Shown one piece after another: positions 48,838 to 57,159 of a stretch of DNA of 64,000 bases. The first letter of the stretch is position 1. Every line of letters starts with the position of its first letter. Below the pieces are notes generated by a model that was given only the letters and a program-made list of their open reading frames with translations, made no database searches and was not told the origin of the DNA. The translations under genes were made by a program, and so were the position numbers. This DNA comes from Ornithinimicrobium laminariae (GTDB lineage Bacteria; Actinomycetota; Actinomycetes; Actinomycetales; Dermatophilaceae): assembly GCF_019457945.1 (NCBI RefSeq), contig NZ_JAHZSU010000003.1:124001-188000 (forward strand). The letters are read 5' to 3'.

Positions 48838-50313
48838 TTAGGGGGCGATTTGATCAAGTGATGCTTGACGGCTCTTAGCTGCCTGCGCCACGGCGGCCTC
48901 GTGTAGGGACTCAGCGGTGCCACCATCGGCGCTGGCACCGTGGTCACGCCACCACTGTTGGCCGGAGTCTGGCAGCGTGTAGATCGGGTCGTAATAGACG
49001 TATTCGGCGCTGGTGACATCGACGTCCTCTGACTCGATCGAGGTGCGGTAGTTCTTACGCCAGTACGAAATGCCACGCTCGCGGTCGTACGTGTCGACCT
49101 GGTGCACCCAGCGTTTGCCGACGAAGGGGACGTCACAGACGATGCGAGGTGTGGCAAACCCTGGCAGATAGCCCATGAGCGAGTGCTGCAGCGCTTGTGC
49201 CTCAGCCAGTGAAAGCCGCCAGTGCTCGGCAGAGGGGATCATGTCACACATGTAGAAGTAGTACGGGGTGATCGAGGCTTCATCCATCAGCGCAAAGCAG
49301 AGGTCGAGCAGATCCTGGGTGCTGGAGTTGACCCCTCGCATCAGTACGCCTTGATTGCGCACATCACGAACGCCAGCGGCCAACATGGCCTTGGCCGCAT
49401 CGGCCACTAGCGGAGTCACCGATTGGGCGTGGTTGACATGGGTGTGAATGGCTAGGCCAACACCGGACTGACGGGCTTTGGAGGCGACCCGCTCAACGCC
49501 AGCCACGGTGTCTGGCGCCAGCCAATGCTGAGGCAGCCCCATCAGAGCCTTCGTCGCGAGGCGGATATCGCGGATGTTGGGGATCTCGATGACCTTGTCA
49601 AGAAACGCTTCCAAATTTTTCCAAGGCATGTTGGCGACGTCACCACCGGAAACCACCACATCCCGCACCGTGGGCGTGTTGCGGATGTAGCCCAACATGG
49701 CCTCCTGGCGATCCATCGGCTTGCCAGCCAACTTCAACTTGATCACTTGGGGTGTTGAGTTGCCGACCAGATCCATACGCGTGCAATGCCCACAGTATTG
49801 AGGACAGGTCGGGAGGAGCTCGGCCAAGACTTTGGTGGGATAGCGGTGGGTGAGACCCTCGGTAGCCCACATGTCGTGCTCGTGCAACGAGTCGCGGGTG
49901 GCGTACGGATGGCTGGACCATTGCTCGCGGCGATCGCTCAGCACCGGCAACATATAGCGGCGCACCGGGTCGGCGTAGAAGGCGGCTGTGTAGTCGGCAC
50001 CGGCCTTGGGCATCACGCCGTCAGGCCACGTCAACTCGCTGACCATGGTGTTCATCATCTGCGGCGTGACGAGCATCGACATCGTGGCCCGTTCGGCCTG
50101 ATCACGCTCGAGGTCGGCATAGAACGCATCAGTGAGCAGATCACCCATCAACTCTTTAAGCTGCTTGATGTTCTTCACACAATGCGCACGTTGCCACTGC
50201 ACGTCCGCCCATTGCTCTGACGTGACACCAGCCCACCCGCTGAACCTGGTCCAGTCTGGCTCAACGAGCTCATGCTGGCGATAGAGATACGGTTGCTCGA
50301 TCTTATCGGCCAT
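48838..50313 (-). CDS. kamA: Lysine 2,3-aminomutase (radical SAM, PLP)
   Basis: KamA converts L-lysine to L-beta-lysine. The 491-residue protein has the radical-SAM motif CPQYCGHC (Cys170, 174, 177) and VVVSGGDVANMPWKNLEAFL. The PLP lysine fits the VPFVGK position (Lys400). Two Asp residues that bind the lysine side chain in the clostridial enzyme (Asp293, Asp330) align with Asp357 (YMCDMIPSAEHW) and Asp394 (IVCDVPFVGK). The protein is longer than clostridial KamA (416), with about 45 extra N-terminal and 30 extra C-terminal residues. The start at 50313 follows TAGCAT by 7 nt; ATG 50322 is possible. Confidence 0.9.
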   Translation of the reverse strand: MADKIEQPYLYRQHELVEPDWTRFSGWAGVTSEQWADVQWQRAHCVKNIKQLKELMGDLLTDAFYADLERDQAERATMSMLVTPQMMNTMVSELTWPDGVMPKAGADYTAAFYADPVRRYMLPVLSDRREQWSSHPYATRDSLHEHDMWATEGLTHRYPTKVLAELLPTCPQYCGHCTRMDLVGNSTPQVIKLKLAGKPMDRQEAMLGYIRNTPTVRDVVVSGGDVANMPWKNLEAFLDKVIEIPNIRDIRLATKALMGLPQHWLAPDTVAGVERVASKARQSGVGLAIHTHVNHAQSVTPLVADAAKAMLAAGVRDVRNQGVLMRGVNSSTQDLLDLCFALMDEASITPYYFYMCDMIPSAEHWRLSLAEAQALQHSLMGYLPGFATPRIVCDVPFVGKRWVHQVDTYDRERGISYWRKNYRTSIESEDVDVTSAEYVYYDPIYTLPDSGQQWWRDHGASADGGTAESLHEAAVAQAAKSRQASLDQIAP

Positions 50314-50320
50314 ACGTGGC

Positions 50321-50395
50321 ATGCTACGGAGAACATCCGGCAAAGAGAAGCAATCGCGGGATAATTTATTGCACTGACGCAATGCAGGAGGAGAT
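50321..50395. promoter_or_regulatory. kamA / kdd divergent control region with inverted repeat
   Basis: The minus-strand box TAGCAT (50326-50321) serves kamA. Towards kdd, an AT-rich ATAATTTATT (50361-50370) is followed by the inverted repeat ATTGC-ACTGAC-GCAAT (50368-50383) and then a strong AGGAGGAG Shine-Dalgarno just before the ATG at 50396. The repeat overlaps the likely promoter or start of transcription of the kdd operon, where a repressor would bind. This is the only AT-rich patch in the area. Confidence 0.5.
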
Positions 50396-51481
50396 ATGAC
50401 GGAGTCGTCGCCTTTCGGTTTGCACCGCGTTGTCATGCGACCGGGTGACACTCCTGCCCTGCCGCAGCAAGCGGCTCAGATAGACCCGACGGCTGAAATT
50501 GGGCCCGATGAAGTCCGCATCAGTGTTGAAGTGCTGAATCTCGACGCAGCGTCGTACCGACAACTGGCCCAGACGCATACCGATGCGACTGGAGCGGTCG
50601 ATGGCCTAGCCCTGCGACAACAGGTCCTGGACATCGTCGCCGAACGCGGAAAGATGCAAAACCCCGTCACTGGTTCGGGGGGCATGCTGATCGGCACCGT
50701 GGACGCGGTTGGCGACGCGTCACCCCTTGGACTCAAGGTGGGTATGCGGGTGGCCACCCTGGTATCGCTATCTCTCACGCCGCTGCACATCAGTGATGGG
50801 CTGCACAGCTGGGATGGTTTGTCTGAGCAGGTGCCCGCTCAGGGGCACGCCATTCTCTTTGGCCGCTCCATCGCCGCTGAGCTACCGGATGAGATAGATC
50901 CGCGCCTGAGCCTGATGGTGATGGATGTCTGTGGCGCGCCCGCGCTCGTTGCTCGGGTCGTCAAGGACTATCTAGACAAAGGGGTGCGCCCAGTTGTGGC
51001 TGTGCTGGGAGGGGCCGGCAAAAGCGGATCCCTGTCGCTGGCGGCAGCCCAGGAGTCGGGAGCGGCTAAGACCATCGCCGTGGTGCCTCACATATCCGAG
51101 CAGGACCTGCTTGACCACGCAGAATTGGCTGACCAGGTTGTCCTCGCCGATGCCCGGGACCCGCTTGCTCTAGCTGAAGCGGTCATTAAAGCTGGGGGAC
51201 CTGCCGACCTCACGGTGGTGTGTGTTGATGTGCCTGGCTGTGAACAACCAGCGATCATGGCGACTAGCCAGGGCGGCACCGTCATCTTCTTTTCGATGGC
51301 GACCAACTTTTCGGCGGCTGCGCTCGGCGCAGAGGGCCTAGCGGCTGACGTGACGATGCTGATTGGCAATGGATATGTGCCTGGGCACGCTGACTATGCA
51401 ATGTCGTTGCTGCGAACAAACGACAATGTGCGCGGCTTGTTCGAATCTCGGCTCTCCAACGAGCAAACTGGTGACCTATGA
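50396..51481 (+). CDS. kdd: L-erythro-3,5-diaminohexanoate dehydrogenase
   Basis: Kdd oxidises 3,5-diaminohexanoate to 3-oxo-5-aminohexanoate with NAD+ in lysine fermentation. The 361-residue protein shows the family start FGLHRVVMRPGDTPALPQQA, the VLNLDAASYRQL segment, TGSGGMLIGTVDAVG, and GLKVGMRVATLVSLSLTPL. The nucleotide-binding region is VAVLGGAGKSGSLSLAAAQESGA. The late GTVIFFSMATNFSAAALGAEG and GNGYVPGHADYAM match known Kdd proteins. It opens the plus-strand operon with a strong Shine-Dalgarno and overlaps the amidohydrolase gene (ATGA). Confidence 0.9.
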   Translation: MTESSPFGLHRVVMRPGDTPALPQQAAQIDPTAEIGPDEVRISVEVLNLDAASYRQLAQTHTDATGAVDGLALRQQVLDIVAERGKMQNPVTGSGGMLIGTVDAVGDASPLGLKVGMRVATLVSLSLTPLHISDGLHSWDGLSEQVPAQGHAILFGRSIAAELPDEIDPRLSLMVMDVCGAPALVARVVKDYLDKGVRPVVAVLGGAGKSGSLSLAAAQESGAAKTIAVVPHISEQDLLDHAELADQVVLADARDPLALAEAVIKAGGPADLTVVCVDVPGCEQPAIMATSQGGTVIFFSMATNFSAAALGAEGLAADVTMLIGNGYVPGHADYAMSLLRTNDNVRGLFESRLSNEQTGDL

Positions 51482-53091
51482 GCACCCATACGTCTTCTGG
51501 CCGCACCCTGGTGACCGGCGCCACGATCTACACCGGTCTACCGAACGAATCCGAGTCACCCACCGCACTGTTGAGCGACGGCGACCGGATCATCTGGCTT
51601 GGCTCTGACGCCGAAGCTGAGACCTATGCGGCGCAAGAAGGTGTCGAAGTGGTTGAGGCTCAAGGCGCCTTGCTCACCCCGGGCTTTTGCGACGCTCACG
51701 TGCACCTGACCATGACGGGTCAGGGACTCGATGGGATCGACCTGTCGCGCACGCGCTCGCTGGCTGAGGCCCTGGCGCTGATCGAGAGCGCCGCTCGGCA
51801 TACCCGCGGTCGCCCGATCTATGCCCACTCCTGGGATGAGACGAAGTGGCCCGAACGCCGACCAGCCACCAACACCGAGCTAGACCGAGCCACTTATGGC
51901 GGCGTCGTCTACATGCCGCGCATCGACGCACACTCAGCCAGCGTTTCCTCTGCCATGGCAGCGGTCGCTCGGGTGCATGGCATCGACGGTTGGGACGGAG
52001 CAGGTGTGGTGACCCGTGACGCCTTTGCCGCAGTCACCAACGCGTTCACTTCCGGTATGACGGTGAAGGACCGGGAGCACTACCTTGACTTAGCACTGCG
52101 AGCAGCCGCCGAGCGCGGCATCACGCTGGTGCATGAAACTGGCGCCGAACACCTGACGAACTATGACGATGTGCACCATGTCCTGGAGGCTGGACAGCGT
52201 CCCGGGCGCACCGAGACGGTGGCTTACTGGGGTCTGCTGGTGGACGACGAAGCCCGTGCTGCGGAACTCGCTCATCACCTTGGCGTCCTCGGGTTGGCTG
52301 GTGATCTCTGCGCCGATGGCTCCTTTGGCTCGCGCACCGCGCACGTGCACGACCCCTACCTCGACGACGACGGCGAGCCAACGCAAGCCTGCGGATATGG
52401 CTACCTCAAGATCGAAGAAATTCGCGATCACGTCGTGGCCTGCACCCGGGCCGGTATCCAGGCCGGTGGGCACGTCATCGGTGACGCCGCTCTAGAGACC
52501 ATGACTGCCGGTTTTGCCGCGGCGGCCGAGGTTGTCGGCAAGGATGCAATGCGGGCGGCGCGTCACCGCTGGGAGCACGTTGAATTGCCGAGCGCCAGCG
52601 TCATGGCAACGATGGCCGATCTAGGCATTTGGGCCAGTATGCAGCCAGCCTTTGACTCATCCTGGGGCGGCGAAGACGGGATGTACGCCGAGCGACTCGG
52701 TGTTGATCGGGCGCTGCAAGTTGTCCCGATGGCCGACATGGCAGCCGCAGGAGTCAACATGGCGTTTGGCTCTGATAGCCCAGTCACGCCGCTGGACCCC
52801 TGGGGCGGTGTGCAGGCTGCGGTAAGCCACCATAACCCGGCGCAGCGTCTTAGCGTCGAGCAAGCCTTCGCCGCGCATACCGTGGGCGGTTATCGGTTGG
52901 CCGGCCGCGACGGCGGCGACCTGCGCGTTGGCGGACCTGCCACCTACGTCATCTGGGATGAGTCGGCCCACTCCTGGCCACACACCGAGTCTGGTCTTCC
53001 CGATTTTAGCCAAGAGGGTTCCCAAAGCACGCCGATGGCCCGCCGCACCGTCGTCAACGGCCATGTGGCCTTTGATCGAGAAGGAGTCTAA
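51478..53091 (+). CDS. YtcJ-type metal-dependent amidohydrolase inside the lysine cluster
   Basis: The 537-residue protein is an amidohydrolase-3-type hydrolase. CDAHVHLTMTG (HxH metal ligands, about residues 74-76) is followed by HSWDETKWPERR, LVHETGAEHL, CADGSFGSRTAHVHDPY, GGHVIGDAALETM, RWEHVELP and MAFGSDSPVTPLDPWGGVQAA with the last Asp. Family members cleave N-acyl or cyclic amides and similar bonds. It is co-translated with kdd (ATGA) and abuts kamD (start directly after its stop), so it belongs to the lysine pathway operon. It does not resemble Kce. It may feed or bypass the pathway, for example by hydrolysing an acylated or cyclised amino intermediate (inference). Confidence 0.85.
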   Translation: MSTHTSSGRTLVTGATIYTGLPNESESPTALLSDGDRIIWLGSDAEAETYAAQEGVEVVEAQGALLTPGFCDAHVHLTMTGQGLDGIDLSRTRSLAEALALIESAARHTRGRPIYAHSWDETKWPERRPATNTELDRATYGGVVYMPRIDAHSASVSSAMAAVARVHGIDGWDGAGVVTRDAFAAVTNAFTSGMTVKDREHYLDLALRAAAERGITLVHETGAEHLTNYDDVHHVLEAGQRPGRTETVAYWGLLVDDEARAAELAHHLGVLGLAGDLCADGSFGSRTAHVHDPYLDDDGEPTQACGYGYLKIEEIRDHVVACTRAGIQAGGHVIGDAALETMTAGFAAAAEVVGKDAMRAARHRWEHVELPSASVMATMADLGIWASMQPAFDSSWGGEDGMYAERLGVDRALQVVPMADMAAAGVNMAFGSDSPVTPLDPWGGVQAAVSHHNPAQRLSVEQAFAAHTVGGYRLAGRDGGDLRVGGPATYVIWDESAHSWPHTESGLPDFSQEGSQSTPMARRTVVNGHVAFDREGV

Positions 53092-54702
53092 GTGAACTCT
53101 CCCGCACCACCACCGGTTCTCGACCTGGACCCTGCCGTCGTGCAGCGGGCAAGGGAGTTAACCCAGCGTTTGGGGCAACCGGTCGTCGATATTGCGCGCT
53201 CGCATACGACGGTTTCGGTGGAGCGGGCCATGCTCCGACTAGCTGGCCTTTCCGGAGCAGACCACGAGCGGGTGCCGTGGGTGAACCACTTGGCAGAAGC
53301 GGTGCGGGCCGACGTAGGGCTAGAACACGGACTCGCATTGCCGGTCTGGGATGCACTACGCCGCGGAGAAGCCAGCGATCTCTTGACCTTGGCACAAAGG
53401 TCATCGGCAGGTGCCGTGACCTTTAGGCTGCCGGAGAAGGGCGAGCGCACAAGCGCCGCACGGGCCGCCACCGCAGCTGTTCGGCCGGGTATGAAAAAAA
53501 TGGATCAGCAGCGGCGGGCACGCGAGCGGCTGATCAAGCGCCACGGCGATCCAGAACAGCGCCCGTGGATTTATCTGATCGTGGCGACCGGTGACATCTA
53601 CGAGGACATGGAGCAGTCCAAAGCCGCAGCCCGTGACGGCGCTGACATTATCGCAGTGATCCGTAGCACGGGTCAGTCGCTGCTCGATTATGTGCCCGAA
53701 GGGGCCACCCGAGAAGGCTTCGCTGGCACCTATGCCACCCAAGAGAACTTCAGGCTCATGCGCGCGGCGCTTGATGAGGTCTCCGCAGAGCTAGGCAGGT
53801 ACATCCGCCTGACTAACTACGCCTCAGGCTTGTGTATGCCAGAAATCGCGGCGCTCGCGGGCATGGAGCGCCTCGACATGATGCTGAACGACTCGATGTA
53901 CGGCATCCTGTTTCGCGACATCAATCCGATCCGCACCTTTGTTGACCAGCGCTTTTCGCGGCAGGTGCATGCGCGCGCAGGCATTATCATCAACACCGGA
54001 GAAGACAACTACCTGACGACCGCCGACGCTGTTCAGGCTGCCCACACCGTGACCGTGTCGCAGTTGATGAACGAGTTCTTTGGCAAGGAAGCGGGGCTGG
54101 AGGACTGGCAACTTGGGCTGGGACATGCGTTTGAGATCAACCCCGAGGTGCCTGAGTCTTTCCGTCTCGAACTCGCTCATGCTCTGCTGGCTCGACAGTT
54201 GTTCCCGGATGCGCCACTGAAGTGGATGCCACCGACCAAACACATGACCGGGGACATCTTCAAGGGCTACCTGCTCGATGGATTCTTCAACTTGGCTGGT
54301 GCCATGACCGGGCAGTCGATCTTGTTGGTGGGCATGATGACCGAAGCCGTTGTCACCCCATTCCTCTCTGACCGCGGGCTGGCCTTGAGCAACGTTCGCT
54401 ATGTGCTGAAAGCCGCTGGCAACTTCACTGAGGACTTCAGCCCGCCTCCGAATGGTTTCATCCAAAATCGGTCCCGCGAAGTCCTCGGTGAAGCCGTCGA
54501 TCTGCTCGACCACATCACCTCTCAAGACGCACCGGCCGGCTCGACGCCATTGCTGGAAGCGATCGCCATTGGCACCTTCGGGCACATGAAGCGTCCCGCG
54601 ACCGCAGGCAAAGGCTTGGAAGGCGTGGCCATCAAGGCAGAGGGCTACTGCAATCCGGCGATCGATTTGTTAGAAGCTGACGGTTGGGGGAGCGCCCCAT
54701 GA
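53092..54702 (+). CDS. kamD: Lysine 5,6-aminomutase alpha subunit
   Basis: KamD is the catalytic TIM-barrel subunit of the B12- and PLP-dependent mutase that moves the terminal amino group of D-lysine or beta-lysine. The 536-residue protein shows GLSGADHERVPWVNHLAEAV, IYLIVATGDIYEDMEQSKAAA, GADIIAVIRSTGQSLLDYVPEGAT, FAGTYATQENFRLMRAAL, and MPPTKHMTGDIFKGYLLDGFFN, all typical of the family. The length fits clostridial KamD. The GTG start follows the amidohydrolase stop directly, and the end overlaps kamE (ATGA). B12 is required. Confidence 0.95.
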   Translation: MNSPAPPPVLDLDPAVVQRARELTQRLGQPVVDIARSHTTVSVERAMLRLAGLSGADHERVPWVNHLAEAVRADVGLEHGLALPVWDALRRGEASDLLTLAQRSSAGAVTFRLPEKGERTSAARAATAAVRPGMKKMDQQRRARERLIKRHGDPEQRPWIYLIVATGDIYEDMEQSKAAARDGADIIAVIRSTGQSLLDYVPEGATREGFAGTYATQENFRLMRAALDEVSAELGRYIRLTNYASGLCMPEIAALAGMERLDMMLNDSMYGILFRDINPIRTFVDQRFSRQVHARAGIIINTGEDNYLTTADAVQAAHTVTVSQLMNEFFGKEAGLEDWQLGLGHAFEINPEVPESFRLELAHALLARQLFPDAPLKWMPPTKHMTGDIFKGYLLDGFFNLAGAMTGQSILLVGMMTEAVVTPFLSDRGLALSNVRYVLKAAGNFTEDFSPPPNGFIQNRSREVLGEAVDLLDHITSQDAPAGSTPLLEAIAIGTFGHMKRPATAGKGLEGVAIKAEGYCNPAIDLLEADGWGSAP

Positions 54703-55481
54703 ATGACGTGATTCGGCCCTACGGAGACACCACCGGCGACGGAATGGTCCAGGTGTCCTTCACCTTGCCGATCCCGCACGACAAACGCGCTGAAGGCGCT
54801 GCCTTGCAATTGGCCACCAAGATGGGACTGATCCCGGCGATGCTAGTGCACGCGACCCCTATGGGCGCGTCGCATACTTTCTTTGTCGTGTATGGCAGTG
54901 CCACGCACCTCGTTGATCTCGACGCCGTGCAGGTAGTTGATCGAGACTATCCCTTGCTCTCGGCCAAGGACGTCAACCTAAGCATCAAGAAGTCACTGCG
55001 CCGGCCGCTGGTCGTGGTGGGTGCATGTATCGGCACTGATGCGCACACCGTCGGAATCGATGCAATCCTCAACATCAAGGGCTTTGCGGGGGAGAAGGGC
55101 TTGGAGTATTACTCTGAAATCCAAGTGGTAAACCTTGGCGCGCAGGTGCTCGTCCCCGACCTGGTGGAGAAGGCCCGTGCAGCACATGCGGACGCCGTCT
55201 TGGTGAGCCAGGTCGTCACGCAGCGGGATGCTCATATCCACAACACGACGACCATGTCGGCGGCATTTCGAGAGGCCTACCCGAGCGGCAAAGTGCCGCT
55301 GCTCGTCGTGGGAGGCCCGCGGTTTGATGAGTCAGCAACAAATGAACTGGGCGTCGACCGGATCTTTGGCCGAGGCACCACGCCCTCGGAGGTGGCGTCT
55401 TACTTGGTCCATGCCATGTCGAGCAGGGCACCCCAACGGGCCAGCAAGCGCCAGCCCAAGGCCAAGGAGGTCAAGCCATGA
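54699..55481 (+). CDS. kamE: Lysine 5,6-aminomutase beta subunit, B12-binding
   Basis: The 260-residue KamE carries the cobalamin and the PLP lysine. IRPYGDTTGDGMVQVSFTLP is the N-terminal dimerisation and PLP region. The Rossmann B12 domain has the base-off motif GTDAHTVGIDAILN, where Asp-x-His-x-x-Gly holds the cobalt-ligating His (about residue 117). VLVSQVVTQRDAHIHNTTTM and LLVVGGPRFD follow. The ATG at 54699 overlaps the kamD stop, as expected for equal production of the two subunits. Its C-terminus is basic and overlaps kal (ATGA). Confidence 0.95.
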   Translation: MNDVIRPYGDTTGDGMVQVSFTLPIPHDKRAEGAALQLATKMGLIPAMLVHATPMGASHTFFVVYGSATHLVDLDAVQVVDRDYPLLSAKDVNLSIKKSLRRPLVVVGACIGTDAHTVGIDAILNIKGFAGEKGLEYYSEIQVVNLGAQVLVPDLVEKARAAHADAVLVSQVVTQRDAHIHNTTTMSAAFREAYPSGKVPLLVVGGPRFDESATNELGVDRIFGRGTTPSEVASYLVHAMSSRAPQRASKRQPKAKEVKP

Positions 55482-55870
55482 CGACAGCCGTCGTTGGAGC
55501 CAGCGTCACTCACCGTCGGTACGTGCCCTACTCGCACGCACACTACGCCGGTAATCTGGTCGACGGCGCATACAGTCTCGGACTGTTTGGCGACGTTGCC
55601 ACTGAATTGTGTATCCGCACCGACGGTGACGAGGGGCTCTTTGCCTCCTACAGCGATGTCCAATTCGTGGCGCCCGTGCGCGCCGGCGATTGCATCGAGG
55701 TCACGGCATCGCTCGTGCGTGTCGGTAGCCGTAGCCGTGAGATGGAGTTCAGCGTGACGGTGACAACCAGGGCCACTTGCGGTGGGCCAGAATCGGCCGC
55801 CGAAGTGCTCGAGCCAGCACTTGTTGCGACGACGGCTCGCGGTGTCGTCGTGGTGCCAGCAACGTCCTAG
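55478..55870 (+). CDS. kal: 3-aminobutyryl-CoA ammonia-lyase (hotdog fold)
   Basis: Kal removes ammonia from L-3-aminobutyryl-CoA to give crotonyl-CoA in the last lysine-specific step. The 130-residue protein is a single hotdog domain with the family RRYVPYSHAHYAGNLVDGAYSLGLFGDVATEL, the DVQFVAPVRAGDCIEVTA strand pair and SREMEFSVTVTT. It closes the operon, starting by ATGA overlap with kamE, and overlaps the 3' end of the convergent DUF2254 gene by 4 nt. No gene for the preceding step (Kce) is found beside it. Confidence 0.9.
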   Translation: MTTAVVGASVTHRRYVPYSHAHYAGNLVDGAYSLGLFGDVATELCIRTDGDEGLFASYSDVQFVAPVRAGDCIEVTASLVRVGSRSREMEFSVTVTTRATCGGPESAAEVLEPALVATTARGVVVVPATS

Positions 55871-57159
55871 GCAGATTGGGCCGAGTTGGCCTTTTGGGCA
55901 ACCTGGAAGCGCTTCTCCTCGAGGGCTTCGCGGTGCTTAGGGGAAGCCGTAGCCGACAGTTGCTCCAACATCAGGTCCAGGCGCCGAGGCACCTGAATGC
56001 TGGAGGCACCCCAGTGCGCGATCTCATCGACACAGAGATCAAGAACATCACCGAAGCCCCATTTGGCCATCGTGAGACGGGTGGTGCCTTGGGAGTCAGT
56101 CCGGGCCGGGCTCGGGTCTACCCGCGGCGCCAAATCAGCCAGCAAAGTATGCAGTTGGTCTATGACCTGAATTGCGGTGGTCGGGTCGTTCACTCCAGGG
56201 GACAGGGCCTTGTCAGCAATATCGACGAGTTGTCGCAGGCCAAAGGAAATGTCTTGCTCCATGGTCCGGCGCCAACCCACCTCCATCTCTTGCGATATCT
56301 TCTTTCCCCAATCAACGCTGGGGTGGTCGGTGCCGCCGTGAACAATAGCCATCGGTTCGTTCTCGACCAGGTATGTCCCGAGTGGGTGAAGCAACTCAAT
56401 GTGGACTACGTGCTTCTCAGCCAGCGAAATCAGGCCGTGGGCATCGACGTAGTTGAGATAGCCGCCAGTGGGGGAGACCACGGTGTGTGCGGCCCCCCGC
56501 TGCTCCTCTATGCCATTGGTCAACGTCGAGGACTCTTCCCGTGCCTTGGCGCTTCGCTTCAACAGCAAACCTGTTTCCTTGCCGACCGTCTGAATAATCG
56601 TGTCGACGGAGATTGCCTGCGTGATGTGGTGGATGAAGGCAAGAAAGATGCCCACTGATAACAGCACCAGCAGGAAGGAAATAGTGACACCGATTTGGGG
56701 CACCGAGGATGCACCGTCGACCGGCGTGCCCGCAACGGACCGCATCAAGGTCAATGCGTAGACATAAGACGCGGTGAAGATCCCCAGGGTGAACTGCGGA
56801 ACCCGCTCGTCCAGGAAGGTGCGCAGCACCCGAGGAGAGAACTGACTACTGGCTAGCTGCAGCACCACGATGGTGATGGAGAAGACCAAGCCAGTCACCG
56901 AGATCATTGCTCCAGCGATGCTGGACAAGAACGTACGAGCGCCTTCCGGGCCAGCTTGGAACAAGAGCGGCACGTACTGCGACAGTGTTGAGTCCAGGCT
57001 CGGCACCAGGACGCCAGCGATCAGGGCTCCGATGCACCACATGGCTGGAATGACCCAGAATGGCTCGAATGCCCTGCGAAAAAGCCTCTTGACCCCTTGT
57101 GAGGTCTTGTTTGGTGTCGGGGCTGGTGCAGCAACCCCAGACTCTTGTGATGCAGTCAC
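55867..57159 (-). CDS. DUF2254 family membrane protein
   Basis: The 430-residue protein has four N-terminal membrane helices (about residues 28-50, 80-105, 125-145 and 165-190), the family segments FSPRVLRTFLDERVPQFTLG and FIHHITQAISVDTIIQ, and a soluble C-terminal domain with SPGVNDPTTAIQVIDQLHTLL, all typical of DUF2254 predicted membrane proteins. The function is unknown. The GTG at 57159 is chosen because it lies 5 nt after a perfect AAGGAGGA; the longer frame to 57270 has a Cys-rich start and no ribosome site. Confidence 0.85.
   Translation of the reverse strand: MTASQESGVAAPAPTPNKTSQGVKRLFRRAFEPFWVIPAMWCIGALIAGVLVPSLDSTLSQYVPLLFQAGPEGARTFLSSIAGAMISVTGLVFSITIVVLQLASSQFSPRVLRTFLDERVPQFTLGIFTASYVYALTLMRSVAGTPVDGASSVPQIGVTISFLLVLLSVGIFLAFIHHITQAISVDTIIQTVGKETGLLLKRSAKAREESSTLTNGIEEQRGAAHTVVSPTGGYLNYVDAHGLISLAEKHVVHIELLHPLGTYLVENEPMAIVHGGTDHPSVDWGKKISQEMEVGWRRTMEQDISFGLRQLVDIADKALSPGVNDPTTAIQVIDQLHTLLADLAPRVDPSPARTDSQGTTRLTMAKWGFGDVLDLCVDEIAHWGASSIQVPRRLDLMLEQLSATASPKHREALEEKRFQVAQKANSAQSA

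Noticed and set aside
51478..53091. The amidohydrolase as a disguised Kce
   Set aside because: Kce belongs to the DUF849/BKACE family of about 270-300 residues. This protein has 537 residues and amidohydrolase HxH and late Asp motifs.
55777..56658. 293-residue open frame on the plus strand opposite the DUF2254 gene
   Set aside because: It is antisense to a recognisable family protein, has no ribosome site and no recognisable domain. It is a by-product of GC-rich codon use.
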